DNA of 8,956 bases from JAZKFP01 sp040386355 (lineage in GTDB: Bacteria; Pseudomonadota; Gammaproteobacteria; Pseudomonadales; UBA6940). The notes beneath the pieces were generated by a model. It made no database searches. It worked only from the letters and a program-made list of their open reading frames with translations, and was not told the origin of the DNA. Positions within the stretch are counted from its first letter, which is position 1, and every line of letters begins with the position of its first letter. The position numbers and the translations under genes are program-made. Location: NCBI GenBank assembly GCA_040386355.1, contig JAZKFP010000206.1:1-8956 (forward strand), given 5' to 3'. This document shows, piece after piece, positions 1 through 7,228 of this stretch.

Positions 1-1132
1 CAAGCGGTTTTTGTTTGCTGGCCATGATCAAGCCGAAGCCTGTCATTAGAGTTACAACGGATGTGCCGCCATAACTAATTAAGGGGAGAGGCACGCCTAC
101 TACGGGTAACAAGCCCGACACCATACCAACATTAATCACAATGTACATTAAAAATGTTGCAGTTAATGTTGCAGCAAGAATTCGACCATAAAGTTTTGGC
201 GCAGACCATGCCAACATAAATCCTCGTGCTACGACAAATGCGTACAAAGCTAATAATAATAAAACACCTTGTAGGCCAAATTCTTCGGCTAATACTGCGT
301 AAATAAAATCAGTAGAACTTTCAGGTAAAAAATCCAAACGCGATTGAGTACCCGCCATCCAACCTTTACCGGTTAGTCCACCTGAACCAATTGCAGTTTG
401 GGATTGAATAATATTCCAACCTGCACCAAGCGGATCACTTTCAGGATCCAGAAAAGTTAAAACACGACGACGTTGATATTCATACATCGATTTCCAAAGG
501 ACCATTGAAGAAGGAATAGCAATAATGATGCACGCCAGAATCCATCGCCATCGTAATCCTGAGAAAAATAAAACTAAAATACCGGAGCACGAAATAATTA
601 TTGCAGTACCTAAATCAGGTTGCATGCCAATTAATGTTGCAGGGATTGAAATTAAACAAAACGCGATAAAGATTTGTATAAGTGATGGAGGAATGCGAGG
701 CTGGCCTGCCATTTGTCCGCAAAAAAAATGTGTTAAAAATAAAGGTACAGCAAGCTTTGCAATTTCACTCGGTTGAAAACGAATCACGCCAGGAATTTCT
801 AACCATCTTTGCGCACCTTTCGCATGATCACCAATTAATAAAACCAAAGACAGCAATACAACGGCCGCTATAAAAAGAAAAATTGACCAACGCCGCAGCG
901 TATCCAATGGAATTTGTGCAACAATCATCATTGAAATAAAACCGATTCCAAAATGAATTGCCTGACGATAAACTTTGTCAATATCAGAAGCGCTGTACAG
1001 CACCACCCATCCCCAAGACATGACTAAAAGTAATCCAATCAATAAGGGAAAATCTATCGTCCAGCTTTTTGACGAAGTAGGCGCATAATTCCAACTATTA
1101 TTTTGTGGTAACTTTCTTAAATATTCCGACAT
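1..1132 (-). CDS. rodA: RodA, SEDS peptidoglycan glycosyltransferase of the elongasome (3' end cut by window edge)
   Basis: This is the inner-membrane SEDS glycosyltransferase that polymerises lipid II into glycan strands together with PBP2 during side-wall growth. The frame opens at ATG 1130-1132 (MSEYLRKLPQ...) and stays open for 377 codons to the window edge. Family members are about 370-380 residues, so only the last few residues should be missing. The protein is a polytopic membrane protein with a short polar N-terminus and many hydrophobic segments. SEDS landmarks seen are QPSEIAKL with the conserved Glu at about 123, the extracellular STDFIYAVLAEE motif with the essential Asp at about 275, and the C-terminal signature ending LPLISYGGTS (to about 358). 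An AGGA Shine-Dalgarno (minus strand, 1139-1142) lies 6 nt before the ATG. It is 70 nt downstream of mrdA on the same strand, the usual mrdA-mrdB operon order. The FtsW/SpoVE paralogues are less likely because of the mrdA partner. Confidence 0.95.
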   Translation of the reverse strand, partial: MSEYLRKLPQNNSWNYAPTSSKSWTIDFPLLIGLLLVMSWGWVVLYSASDIDKVYRQAIHFGIGFISMMIVAQIPLDTLRRWSIFLFIAAVVLLSLVLLIGDHAKGAQRWLEIPGVIRFQPSEIAKLAVPLFLTHFFCGQMAGQPRIPPSLIQIFIAFCLISIPATLIGMQPDLGTAIIISCSGILVLFFSGLRWRWILACIIIAIPSSMVLWKSMYEYQRRRVLTFLDPESDPLGAGWNIIQSQTAIGSGGLTGKGWMAGTQSRLDFLPESSTDFIYAVLAEEFGLQGVLLLLALYAFVVARGFMLAWSAPKLYGRILAATLTATFLMYIVINVGMVSGLLPVVGVPLPLISYGGTSVVTLMTGFGLIMASKQKPL

Positions 1133-1202
1133 GACTCGTCCTGTTTAATTTTTTTATATCCATTTAAAGCACTATTAAAAAAATTGAAATAATGTTTATT
1201 TT

Positions 1203-3089
1203 CTAAAAAGAAGCAACATGTTGAGTCAGATAAGCTTCTAACACTTGGCGTGCTAAGGGCGCTGCAGTTCCGCTACCGCTACCACCATTTTCTACTAACA
1301 CGCTGACCGCAATAGTTGGATTATCAACTGGAGCAAAGCCTACAAATAAAGCATGGTCTCGTTGGTATTCTTCTAATTTAGCGGCGTCGTATTTGCCATC
1401 TTCCGGTAAAGCAATAACTTGAGCAGTTCCGGTTTTACCTGCCATTTGAAAGGTTAGACCGGCTGCAATTCGATGCGCTGTACCGCGTGGAGAATGTATT
1501 ACATCGGTCATGGCTGCAAAAACTTTTTCCCAGTTCTCTTCGTCAACCCAATCTAATGTATGGATTGGATTTGTATCTGCAACTTGAGTACGTCCATCCG
1601 AATAATGAATTGATTTTAATAAGCGAGGTATACGTAATTGACCTTTTGAGGCAATCGTTGCTGTCATTACGGCTAATTGAAGCGGGGTAGCCAGCATATA
1701 TCCTTGGCCAATTCCCGCAATTAAAGTTTCTCCTGGATACCAGGGCGCTCCAATACGTTCTTTCTTCCACTTTGAAGAGGGAGCAACACCTGGTTTTTCA
1801 CCTACCCACTCCACGCCAGTTTTACTGCCCAAACCAAACTGTGTGATATATGAATTCATTTTATCAATACCCATACGGTGCGCGATATCATAAAAAACGG
1901 TATCGCAGGAATTCATAATTCCCCCGTGCAAATTCATACTGCCATGACCTTCACGTTTCCAATCGCGATACGGGCGAGGATCAAAATCTAATTTATAAAA
2001 ACCTGGATCATAAATAATTCTTTTCCAATTCGTAGCGCCCGCATGAACTGCTGCTAAAGCCATCATCGGTTTAATTGTGGAACCTGGAGGATATTGTCCT
2101 AGAACAATTCGGTTAAATAATGGTTTATCCGGATGATTAGCAAGCGCTAAATAATCAGCACGTTGAACACCTTTAGCAAACATATTTGGATCAAATGTAG
2201 GAGAGCTAAATGCAGCAAGAATGCCGCCATTTCGCGGATCAATTGCGACAATTGCGCCGCGTTTATCTGCTAATGCATTCGCTGCTGCTTTTTGTGCAAC
2301 CATATCTAAAAATAAATGTAAATCAGCGCCTGGTTTAGCAGGTACTTCTTCTAAAACCCTTAGTAATCGACCACGCGCATTGGTTTCATTTTTTTGCAAA
2401 CCAACTGTGCCATGCAATAATTCCTCATAGGCCACTTCGATGCCGGTTTTACCGACATAATTTGTACCTAAGTAATTTGAAGTTGGATATTTTTTAAGTT
2501 CAACTTCATCAATTTGTGCGATGTAGCCAGTTATATGTGAAGTCATTTCTGCAAAAGGGTAAGTTCTTAATAAATCTGCCGACAACGACATTCCAGGCAA
2601 ACGATGTTGGTTGATAGCAAGATGTGCAATTTCATTTTCTGAAAGCTGAAATTTTAAAGGAATAGCTTCGTATGGCCGGCGTTTTTGTTTTAATCGCCTT
2701 TTAAAATTGGCAATTTCAATATCTTGCAGTGGAATCCAGGAATGAATTAATTGTATCGATTCATCTAAATTTTTTAATTGCTCGCTGACTAAACTGAGGG
2801 TAAAGCTTGAAACATTACCTGCTAACGCTTCACCGTTTTCTGCATAAATTAAACCTCGGTTTGGCACAATAGGCTCAATCAAAATTCGATTAGTATCAGC
2901 ACGTGCTACAAAATGCGAGTGTCTTACAATTTGTAAATCATAAGCGCGCCAAGCTAAAACCATTGAAGCAACTAAAGCAAATCCACACATCCAAGCCACG
3001 CGTTTACGTACAACGTGTAAGCTTTGTTGACGAATATCATGACGAGAATCCGCAGATTGAATCGGCGATATCAAAATTTGCTCCGGCAT
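1203..3089 (-). CDS. mrdA: Penicillin-binding protein 2, peptidoglycan D,D-transpeptidase of the elongasome
   Basis: This class B penicillin-binding protein cross-links new peptidoglycan in the side wall and is the cognate partner of RodA. At 628 aa it is close to E. coli PBP2 (633 aa). A short cytoplasmic N-terminus is followed by one membrane anchor at about residues 33-48. Next comes the dimerisation/pedestal domain (RILIEPIVPNRGLIY at about 68-82, VGKTGIEVAYEELLHG at about 212-227), then the transpeptidase domain. Catalytic motifs are intact: YPPGSTIK with nucleophile Ser337 and Lys340, the SxD variant SCD at 394-396 (PBP2 proteins carry D rather than N here), and KTG at 552-554. GIGQGYMLATPLQLA is also typical. 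The ATG at 3087-3089 has only a weak purine stretch upstream, and no better in-frame start is visible. rodA follows after 70 nt, so the two are probably co-transcribed. Transcription from the right should be blocked by the terminators at 3237-3339, so mrdA probably has its own promoter within 3090-3236. Confidence 0.97.
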   Translation of the reverse strand: MPEQILISPIQSADSRHDIRQQSLHVVRKRVAWMCGFALVASMVLAWRAYDLQIVRHSHFVARADTNRILIEPIVPNRGLIYAENGEALAGNVSSFTLSLVSEQLKNLDESIQLIHSWIPLQDIEIANFKRRLKQKRRPYEAIPLKFQLSENEIAHLAINQHRLPGMSLSADLLRTYPFAEMTSHITGYIAQIDEVELKKYPTSNYLGTNYVGKTGIEVAYEELLHGTVGLQKNETNARGRLLRVLEEVPAKPGADLHLFLDMVAQKAAANALADKRGAIVAIDPRNGGILAAFSSPTFDPNMFAKGVQRADYLALANHPDKPLFNRIVLGQYPPGSTIKPMMALAAVHAGATNWKRIIYDPGFYKLDFDPRPYRDWKREGHGSMNLHGGIMNSCDTVFYDIAHRMGIDKMNSYITQFGLGSKTGVEWVGEKPGVAPSSKWKKERIGAPWYPGETLIAGIGQGYMLATPLQLAVMTATIASKGQLRIPRLLKSIHYSDGRTQVADTNPIHTLDWVDEENWEKVFAAMTDVIHSPRGTAHRIAAGLTFQMAGKTGTAQVIALPEDGKYDAAKLEEYQRDHALFVGFAPVDNPTIAVSVLVENGGSGSGTAAPLARQVLEAYLTQHVASF

Positions 3090-3236
3090 TAACTTACGAA
3101 TATTGGAAGTGCATGCAGAGTATATCTCTAGATTAGAGGTATGCCTTTGAAGAACGTTGAAAATTCTAGAGAAAGAATTTTAAGATTGTTCAAATATCAA
3201 ATGAGCGGAAAGGCTGCAAAGAATTTTTTGAAAAAT

Positions 3237-3275
3237 AAAAAAACGTGCTCTTAAAGTGTAGAATCAAGAGCACGT
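3237..3275 (-). terminator. Intrinsic terminator (distal of a tandem pair)
   Basis: A perfect 10-bp inverted repeat (ACGTGCTCTT, plus strand 3243-3252, with AAGAGCACGT at 3266-3275) encloses a 13-nt loop. On the minus strand the second arm runs directly into seven T residues (3243-3237). The A-run lies only on the left in plus-strand reading, so the terminator works for minus-strand transcripts. It insulates mrdA (start at 3089) from anything transcribed upstream. Confidence 0.85.
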
Positions 3276-3289
3276 CAGCACAGCAAACC

Positions 3290-3339
3290 AAAAAAATGGT
3301 GGGTACCGAAGCTTTCGCGCTTCATTTGATAAGTACCCA
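3290..3339 (-). terminator. Two-tier hairpin plus T-run, likely proximal terminator
   Basis: The outer stem is 7 bp (TGGGTAC at 3300-3306 with GTACCCA at 3333-3339). It encloses a second 5-bp stem (GAAGC at 3308-3312 with GCTTC at 3319-3323; minus-strand loop GCGAAA) and an asymmetric internal loop. On the minus strand the structure is followed after a few bases by a run of seven T (3296-3290). It could be a first terminator, a protective structural domain of the RNA, or both. Confidence 0.6.
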
Positions 3340-3402
3340 TTAAAAAGGTCGACCATCCATGGTCACAGGCGAAAACATCCTATCCTCGTCCAACTTCATC
3401 AT
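3340..3402 (-). CDS. Possible 20-aa small ORF
   Basis: A minus-strand ORF starts with two consecutive ATG codons (3400-3402 and 3397-3399) and ends at TAA 3340-3342. The product begins MMKLDEDRMF and ends MDGRPF: acidic then basic, with no membrane segment. It starts 7 nt after the stop of the 83-aa ORF and stops directly before the first terminator hairpin, an arrangement typical of a short terminal ORF in a transcript. There is no clear Shine-Dalgarno before the first ATGs. An internal in-frame ATG (3376-3378) is preceded by GAGGA. I recognise no family. It may be chance coding within a structured RNA. Confidence 0.25.
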   Translation of the reverse strand: MMKLDEDRMFSPVTMDGRPF

Positions 3403-3409
3403 ACTTAGG

Positions 3410-3661
3410 TTAAATAAATAAAATATTGGATACTGTGTTGTAAAACCAAGATTTAAAAGTAATGGTGGAAATATGGCGATCATGTCCAACGGAAATATTT
3501 TTTAAGCTCATATCACGGATCGTCATTTTGTTAAGTAAATTACTTTCAAGGGTCAGTTCAGTGTTAAAACTACGAAGATCTTTTAATAATGGTTTTTTTG
3601 AATGGATTTCTTCTTTATTACTTAGGTTATGCATATTAAAACCATCCCAATATTCATTCAA
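3410..3661 (-). CDS. Hypothetical 83-aa protein
   Basis: This ORF lies on the same strand as plsB and mrdA in the interval between them. The product is polar and charged in its first two thirds (NKEEIHSKKPLLKDLRS at about residues 15-31), with a more hydrophobic C-terminus (KSWFYNTVSNILFI at 70-83). There are no cysteines, signal peptide or recognised motif. Codon use (AAA, GAA, TTA, AAT) resembles the neighbouring real genes. The plus-strand ORF overlapping it is hydrophobic and less natural, which slightly favours this strand. The ribosome binding site before ATG 3661 is poor. A TTGACA at 3751-3756 (minus) with TGAAAT 17 nt downstream could be its promoter. A real small gene, a remnant and chance ORF are all possible. 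Confidence 0.35.
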   Translation of the reverse strand: MNEYWDGFNMHNLSNKEEIHSKKPLLKDLRSFNTELTLESNLLNKMTIRDMSLKNISVGHDRHISTITFKSWFYNTVSNILFI

Positions 3662-3727
3662 AAAACAGTAATAAAGTTTGTTATCTAAATTTAAAGCGCC
3701 ATTCTGTCAGCACATGTTTTCATTCTC

Positions 3728-3756
3728 ATTTCATTAATATGAAGAATACATGTCAA
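3728..3756 (-). promoter_or_regulatory. Possible sigma70-type promoter
   Basis: A perfect TTGACA -35 (minus strand, 3756-3751) has TGAAAT as a -10 (3733-3728) at 17-bp spacing. The -10 lacks the normally strong A at position 2, which lowers confidence. It points toward the 83-aa ORF and the candidate small RNA. Confidence 0.3.
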
Positions 3757-3851
3757 AATTAATTTACTTTTCTGAAAATCACTTTCCCGCAAAGTACCGC
3801 TCTCTAGGCATTGTATTAAAAAATCATTTTGTGTGCTGTAAAAGTATTTTT

Positions 3852-6356
3852 TTATAAATTGTGTTTAGCAAGGCTTATGCCATCTTTGGAAAAGGGAATT
3901 TTGTTAGGTAAAATAGCTCCGATATGATGACGAAAATCAAAGGGTAAGGTTGTCTGCAACGCTAATTCAAAATGATGAATACGTTCATCGAATTCCAAAA
4001 CTCCTTTACTGTTTTTCCAAATTAATTCCATGCTGAAAAGAGAACGAATGCAGGCTTGGAAGGATTTGCGATCATGATATTCAGCGCTGTGAGCTGTACC
4101 TAAAAGCGTTAAACGCTGAGTCATACTGTGTGCCATTTTTTCTAAATTGTCTGACGTTAATTGCTTGTTTTCTAGAGATTTTAAGACTGAAATAACAATA
4201 AATAATCGCTCAAGCAATGGGCGAATACAAAGCCCCAATAGTTGTAATTGATTGACTGCATTAAGATCTGAAAGCCGAATTGATATTTGGCTATCATGAT
4301 TCTGAAATTCTTCTCTGAAATGTACTGTTTCTAAATTCGCGACGTGAATTAATTGTTCCTGTTTTAACCAGGTTAAACATTGAGTAATACCAGTTTCTAA
4401 ATTATCGATATCCCACATAACAAACAATTCCTGGCGCAGCCATGGTAATAATTCAAGGCAGAATTGTTTTAATTTGTGCGTGGTAGCATTAGGTTGTTGG
4501 AGCAAATGAAGGGCGATAATGGAAGGTAATGCGATAAAATGAAGCACGTTATTACGAAAATAAAGCAGTTGAGTCGATTGGGTGGGTGATATCGCAATGA
4601 GTGAACCTAATTCATGATCAATACGACTTAAAATACCCATAGATATTCCGTAGTTAAGAATATCAACCGGTTGATAAATTGGACAATTATTTGGCCCTGG
4701 ATACAACTTTAATTTCATTAAATTTAAATACAGCTGAATCTGTTGAATAAATGTTTTTTCATCCAAACAGCCGCGCGGTGCACTTAAAATAATTAAGCTT
4801 ATGTATGAAATTCGGTGTACAACGCCCGCCTCATTTATGCGACGTAACAGTTTTTCTCCTAGGCGCAGAACGTCGATAGACTCATTTTCTGTCGAGGGTT
4901 GTAATAAAATAGGTTCGCCAAAGCTTACATATACCTTTCCGAATTGACGCTTCAGCTTGCGCAACGATTGAATGAATCCCCAAAAAGTTTCTTTAGATTT
5001 TTTCTCTCCACCTAATTCCTTTAAGTAACTGTTGCCTTCAAATAATCGTTCATATCCAAAATAAACTGGTACTAAAGCAGATTTTCGAGATGGATCACGA
5101 GCATGACTTTGGACAGTCATACTTAACATGCCTTTGCGAGGTTGTAATAAAAACCCAGAACGACTGCGTCCGCCTTCAATAAAGTATTCAACTGGAAAAC
5201 CGCGACTTAAAACTGTATTAAAGTATTCATTAAATACCGCTGCATACAGCGGATTATCTTTAAAACTACGACGCATAAAAAATGCACCACCACGACGAAG
5301 TAAACTTCCAATAATGGGTAAATTTAAATTAATTCCTGCAGCAATATGTGGCGGCGCTAATCCATTAACAAAAAGCACATAAGATAAAAGTAAATAATCA
5401 ATATGACTGCGATGACTCGGGGTATAAATTAACGTTGCGGTTTGTGCAGTTTTTCGAACGGTTTCAATATTAAAAATTTCTACACCGTCATAAAGACGAT
5501 TCCAAATCCAGGTTAAAATACGATGGTACGCTCGAATAACCGCATGACTGTAATCCGATGCAATTTCATCGGAATATTTTAAAGCTTGGCGAAAAGCAAT
5601 TTCTCTTGATCGCTCATCAGTACTTACTTGTTCAATTGCTTCTAAAACTGAGGGTGCTTGTAATAATGAAGTTACTAAAGTCCGTCGATGCGAAAGATCA
5701 GGACCGATCAGAGCTTCACGCTGCTTACGAAAATGAGTTCTAAAAACGCGATCTAAACGAATCATATGCAATTGAATATTTTGATCGTGCTGAATAATTT
5801 CACGTGCTTGAATAGGCACACCAAACTCAATAAATGTTTCGCGACCATTAATTAGAATCATAAGTGCTTTACGAAAAATGCCAGGCGAGCTCCAGGTGTC
5901 GGAAAAAACAATTTTCCATAAAGAATTCTCTTTTGTGGGCGAACGTCCCCAGAAAATCTGAACCGGTACTAATTGCAATTCTAAGTTGGGATGCATCATT
6001 GCACTTTGGAGTAATCGGCTGAGTCGAGCAGAGTGTTCACGTTTCGGTTTACTTGAAGAGCCCCACCAAGCACGATTCGATTTTGGCCGCTTTAAATAAG
6101 CAATCGATCTTTGTTCAAACGTTCCTTCAATTCTCAACGGATCAAAAGGAGAGACTAACCCTAATTCTTGAGTTTCATTCAGTAAAACTAACGCATCAGC
6201 AATGGAACGATGGGGCAATACGTAGCAGATGGGTTTATGTGCATCAATACCTATATCATTTAAGCTACGATTAAGCACAGAGACTTTTATCCATGAGAAT
6301 AACAAAGTCCTTAAACCCAATAGAAAATGCCGAAAAAATTTGTTCCAAAAACCCAT
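3852..6356 (-). CDS. plsB: Glycerol-3-phosphate 1-O-acyltransferase PlsB
   Basis: PlsB is an inner-membrane-associated enzyme that transfers an acyl chain from acyl-ACP or acyl-CoA to sn-glycerol-3-phosphate, giving lysophosphatidate, the first committed step of phospholipid synthesis. At 834 aa it fits the large gammaproteobacterial type (E. coli 807 aa). The four acyltransferase blocks are present in order: HRSHIDYLLL with catalytic His315 and Asp320; GGAFFMRRSFKDNPLY at about 356-371; FIEGGRSRSG at 392-401; and VPVYFGYE at 429-436. A long N-terminal part and a C-terminal part of about 400 residues match the family. The ATG at 6356 is preceded by AAGGA (minus, 6365-6369) with 8-nt spacing. 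It is divergent from the cytochrome c5 gene across about 250 bp. No strong terminator follows the stop. A weak ACTTT/AAAGT hairpin occurs some 50 nt downstream. Confidence 0.97.
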   Translation of the reverse strand: MGFWNKFFRHFLLGLRTLLFSWIKVSVLNRSLNDIGIDAHKPICYVLPHRSIADALVLLNETQELGLVSPFDPLRIEGTFEQRSIAYLKRPKSNRAWWGSSSKPKREHSARLSRLLQSAMMHPNLELQLVPVQIFWGRSPTKENSLWKIVFSDTWSSPGIFRKALMILINGRETFIEFGVPIQAREIIQHDQNIQLHMIRLDRVFRTHFRKQREALIGPDLSHRRTLVTSLLQAPSVLEAIEQVSTDERSREIAFRQALKYSDEIASDYSHAVIRAYHRILTWIWNRLYDGVEIFNIETVRKTAQTATLIYTPSHRSHIDYLLLSYVLFVNGLAPPHIAAGINLNLPIIGSLLRRGGAFFMRRSFKDNPLYAAVFNEYFNTVLSRGFPVEYFIEGGRSRSGFLLQPRKGMLSMTVQSHARDPSRKSALVPVYFGYERLFEGNSYLKELGGEKKSKETFWGFIQSLRKLKRQFGKVYVSFGEPILLQPSTENESIDVLRLGEKLLRRINEAGVVHRISYISLIILSAPRGCLDEKTFIQQIQLYLNLMKLKLYPGPNNCPIYQPVDILNYGISMGILSRIDHELGSLIAISPTQSTQLLYFRNNVLHFIALPSIIALHLLQQPNATTHKLKQFCLELLPWLRQELFVMWDIDNLETGITQCLTWLKQEQLIHVANLETVHFREEFQNHDSQISIRLSDLNAVNQLQLLGLCIRPLLERLFIVISVLKSLENKQLTSDNLEKMAHSMTQRLTLLGTAHSAEYHDRKSFQACIRSLFSMELIWKNSKGVLEFDERIHHFELALQTTLPFDFRHHIGAILPNKIPFSKDGISLAKHNL

Positions 6357-6604
6357 GATGCTTTTCCTTAATAATCTTTTAGCAGTCGAATTGGGAAAAA
6401 AGAAAGTCGGATAAAGTGGATAACATCCGTCAAAAATAAGGTTTTAAAATCGTAAAGCTGAAATGCAATATACTGACTTGCTAGTGTTAATATGCACCAG
6501 TAATTCTAAAAAAAGAGTATACTCGCTTGCTCATAATATGAGTTCAAACCCAATATGTTTGTTTCTTGAATTTTTTCCTGCCAAATGGTGTGGAGGTCAA
6601 TGTC
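6357..6604. promoter_or_regulatory. Divergent plsB / cytochrome c5 promoter region with two palindromes
   Basis: These 248 nt separate two divergent genes and must hold both promoters. A perfect 10-bp palindrome GAGTATACTC (6515-6524) contains TATACT, a 5/6 match to a -10 hexamer on either strand. Six bases away is CTCAT-AAT-ATGAG (6530-6542). No good -35 sits at the right distance on either strand, so the exact promoters are unresolved. Adjacent palindromes near a -10 would suit an operator. Nothing resembling an FNR box was found. Confidence 0.35.
6592..6597 (+). promoter_or_regulatory. Strong Shine-Dalgarno that selects a GTG start for cytochrome c5
   Basis: GGAGGT lies 7 nt before GTG 6605-6607. 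The in-frame ATGs at 6629 and 6650 have no purine-rich site at a usable distance. An out-of-frame ATG at 6600 sits too close and hits a stop after two codons. Confidence 0.7.
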
Positions 6605-7135
6605 GTGATACTAGCTTGTCGTTCTCTAATGTCAGTTTTGTTGAATAAAATGATCCAAATTTTAGTGAGTTCATTAGTTTTTACTGCTGGAATTTTTTCT
6701 TTCACGATGCCTGCTTCTATTGCAAGTGCAGCTCCTCAAGATTATCCATTAGGTCAACGTTCAATTTTTAGTGAACGCGCAACCCGTGAACGTGTATCTT
6801 CATTAGGACAAGTTTGTTTAAAAGGCGAGTCTTGTGCAGGTGCAAGTGCTCCTGCTGCTGCAGTAGCCGAAGAAAGTGCTGGTGGTCCGCGCTCAGGTGA
6901 AGAAATATATAATTCTGTTTGTGCTGCCTGCCATGGTGTAGGTGTAATGGGTGCTCCTAAATTTGATGATAAAGCCGCATGGACGGCTCGTTTGGAAAAA
7001 GGTCAAGAGACGCTTGTGAAAAATGCAATAAAAGGAATTAATGCAATGCCTGCAAATGGAACATGTCGTGATTGTTCTCCAGAAGACATCGCAGCTTCAG
7101 TGGAATATATGCTGAGGGCAAGCGGAGCACTTTAA
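6605..7135 (+). CDS. Cytochrome c5 family periplasmic c-type cytochrome
   Basis: This is an exported monoheme electron carrier of the c5 class (called cycB in pseudomonads, scyA in Shewanella), which shuttles electrons in the periplasm. The GTG start at 6605 gives 176 aa. An N-terminal export signal containing Arg6 and Lys15 precedes a hydrophobic core (about 16-34), with probable cleavage after SIASA (about 42). Residues 43-95 form a linker with GQVCLKGESC and an Ala-rich stretch. The heme domain has CAACH (Cys106, Cys109, His110), the axial Met at 148 in GINAMPANGTC, and the CxxC pair Cys154/Cys157 that marks cytochrome c5. The start is the main uncertainty: ATG 6650 would also leave a signal-like N-terminus but lacks a positive charge and a ribosome binding site. 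The gene stands alone, facing away from plsB, and is followed by a hairpin terminator. Confidence 0.93.
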   Translation: MILACRSLMSVLLNKMIQILVSSLVFTAGIFSFTMPASIASAAPQDYPLGQRSIFSERATRERVSSLGQVCLKGESCAGASAPAAAVAEESAGGPRSGEEIYNSVCAACHGVGVMGAPKFDDKAAWTARLEKGQETLVKNAIKGINAMPANGTCRDCSPEDIAASVEYMLRASGAL

Positions 7136-7150
7136 TACGCAAAAACATTG

Positions 7151-7199
7151 CTGAAATGTTGGTGCCCAACATATTCAGAGAAATTTTTATTATTTTTTT
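7151..7199 (+). terminator. Intrinsic terminator of the cytochrome c5 gene
   Basis: CTGAAATGTTGG (7151-7162) pairs with CCAACATATTCAG (ending at 7178) through 12 base pairs with one bulged A and a 3-nt loop. It is followed by T-rich sequence to 7199. It begins 15 nt after the cytochrome stop. On the minus strand the structure is followed within about 10 nt by TTTTT, so it may act in both directions. Confidence 0.75.
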
Positions 7200-7228
7200 A
7201 ACAAATTTTATTTTGATATATAAAATAA

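Larger units (their letters stand above)
3237..3410 (-). ncRNA. Candidate terminated small RNA with GGA motifs (possible CsrA-binding type)
   Basis: Read on the minus strand, this stretch begins next to a possible promoter (TTTACA at 3439-3444, TTTATT at 3417-3422) and ends in two hairpin/T-run terminators. The 5' part holds three closely spaced GGA triplets (complements at 3389-3391, 3383-3385, 3378-3380). A fourth lies in the loop of a 5-bp hairpin, GACCA-UGGA-UGGUC (3351-3364). GGA exposed in a hairpin loop is the hallmark of CsrA/RsmA binding sites, and one site reads AGGAUGU as in the CsrA consensus. Known CsrB/RsmY/Z RNAs usually carry more such motifs, so the family assignment is inference. 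It does not resemble 4.5S, 6S, tmRNA or RNase P RNA. The same RNA could instead encode the 20-aa ORF at 3340-3402, or be the 3' part of the message of the 83-aa ORF. Confidence 0.4.

Noticed and set aside
525..873. Plus-strand ORFs inside rodA
   Set aside because: They are antisense to an intact, conserved membrane-protein gene and their products show no recognisable features.
3237..3410. Transcription attenuator or riboswitch controlling mrdA
   Set aside because: The terminators are about 150 nt from the mrdA start, there is no evident antiterminator pairing, and the 20-aa ORF has no run of regulatory codons. A separate transcript is simpler.
3462..3671. Plus-strand 69-codon ORF opposite the 83-aa ORF
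   Set aside because: It has hydrophobic, Leu/Ser-rich composition typical of an antisense shadow, points away from the terminators, and has no good ribosome binding site.
6415..6423. AGTGGATAA, one base away from a DnaA box
   Set aside because: It is a single imperfect copy with no cluster and no dnaA/dnaN nearby. It is expected by chance in AT-rich DNA.
6463..6648. Plus-strand 61-codon ORF in the plsB/cytochrome c5 promoter region
   Set aside because: It lies in the required promoter region, overlaps the cytochrome start out of frame, and lacks a ribosome binding site.
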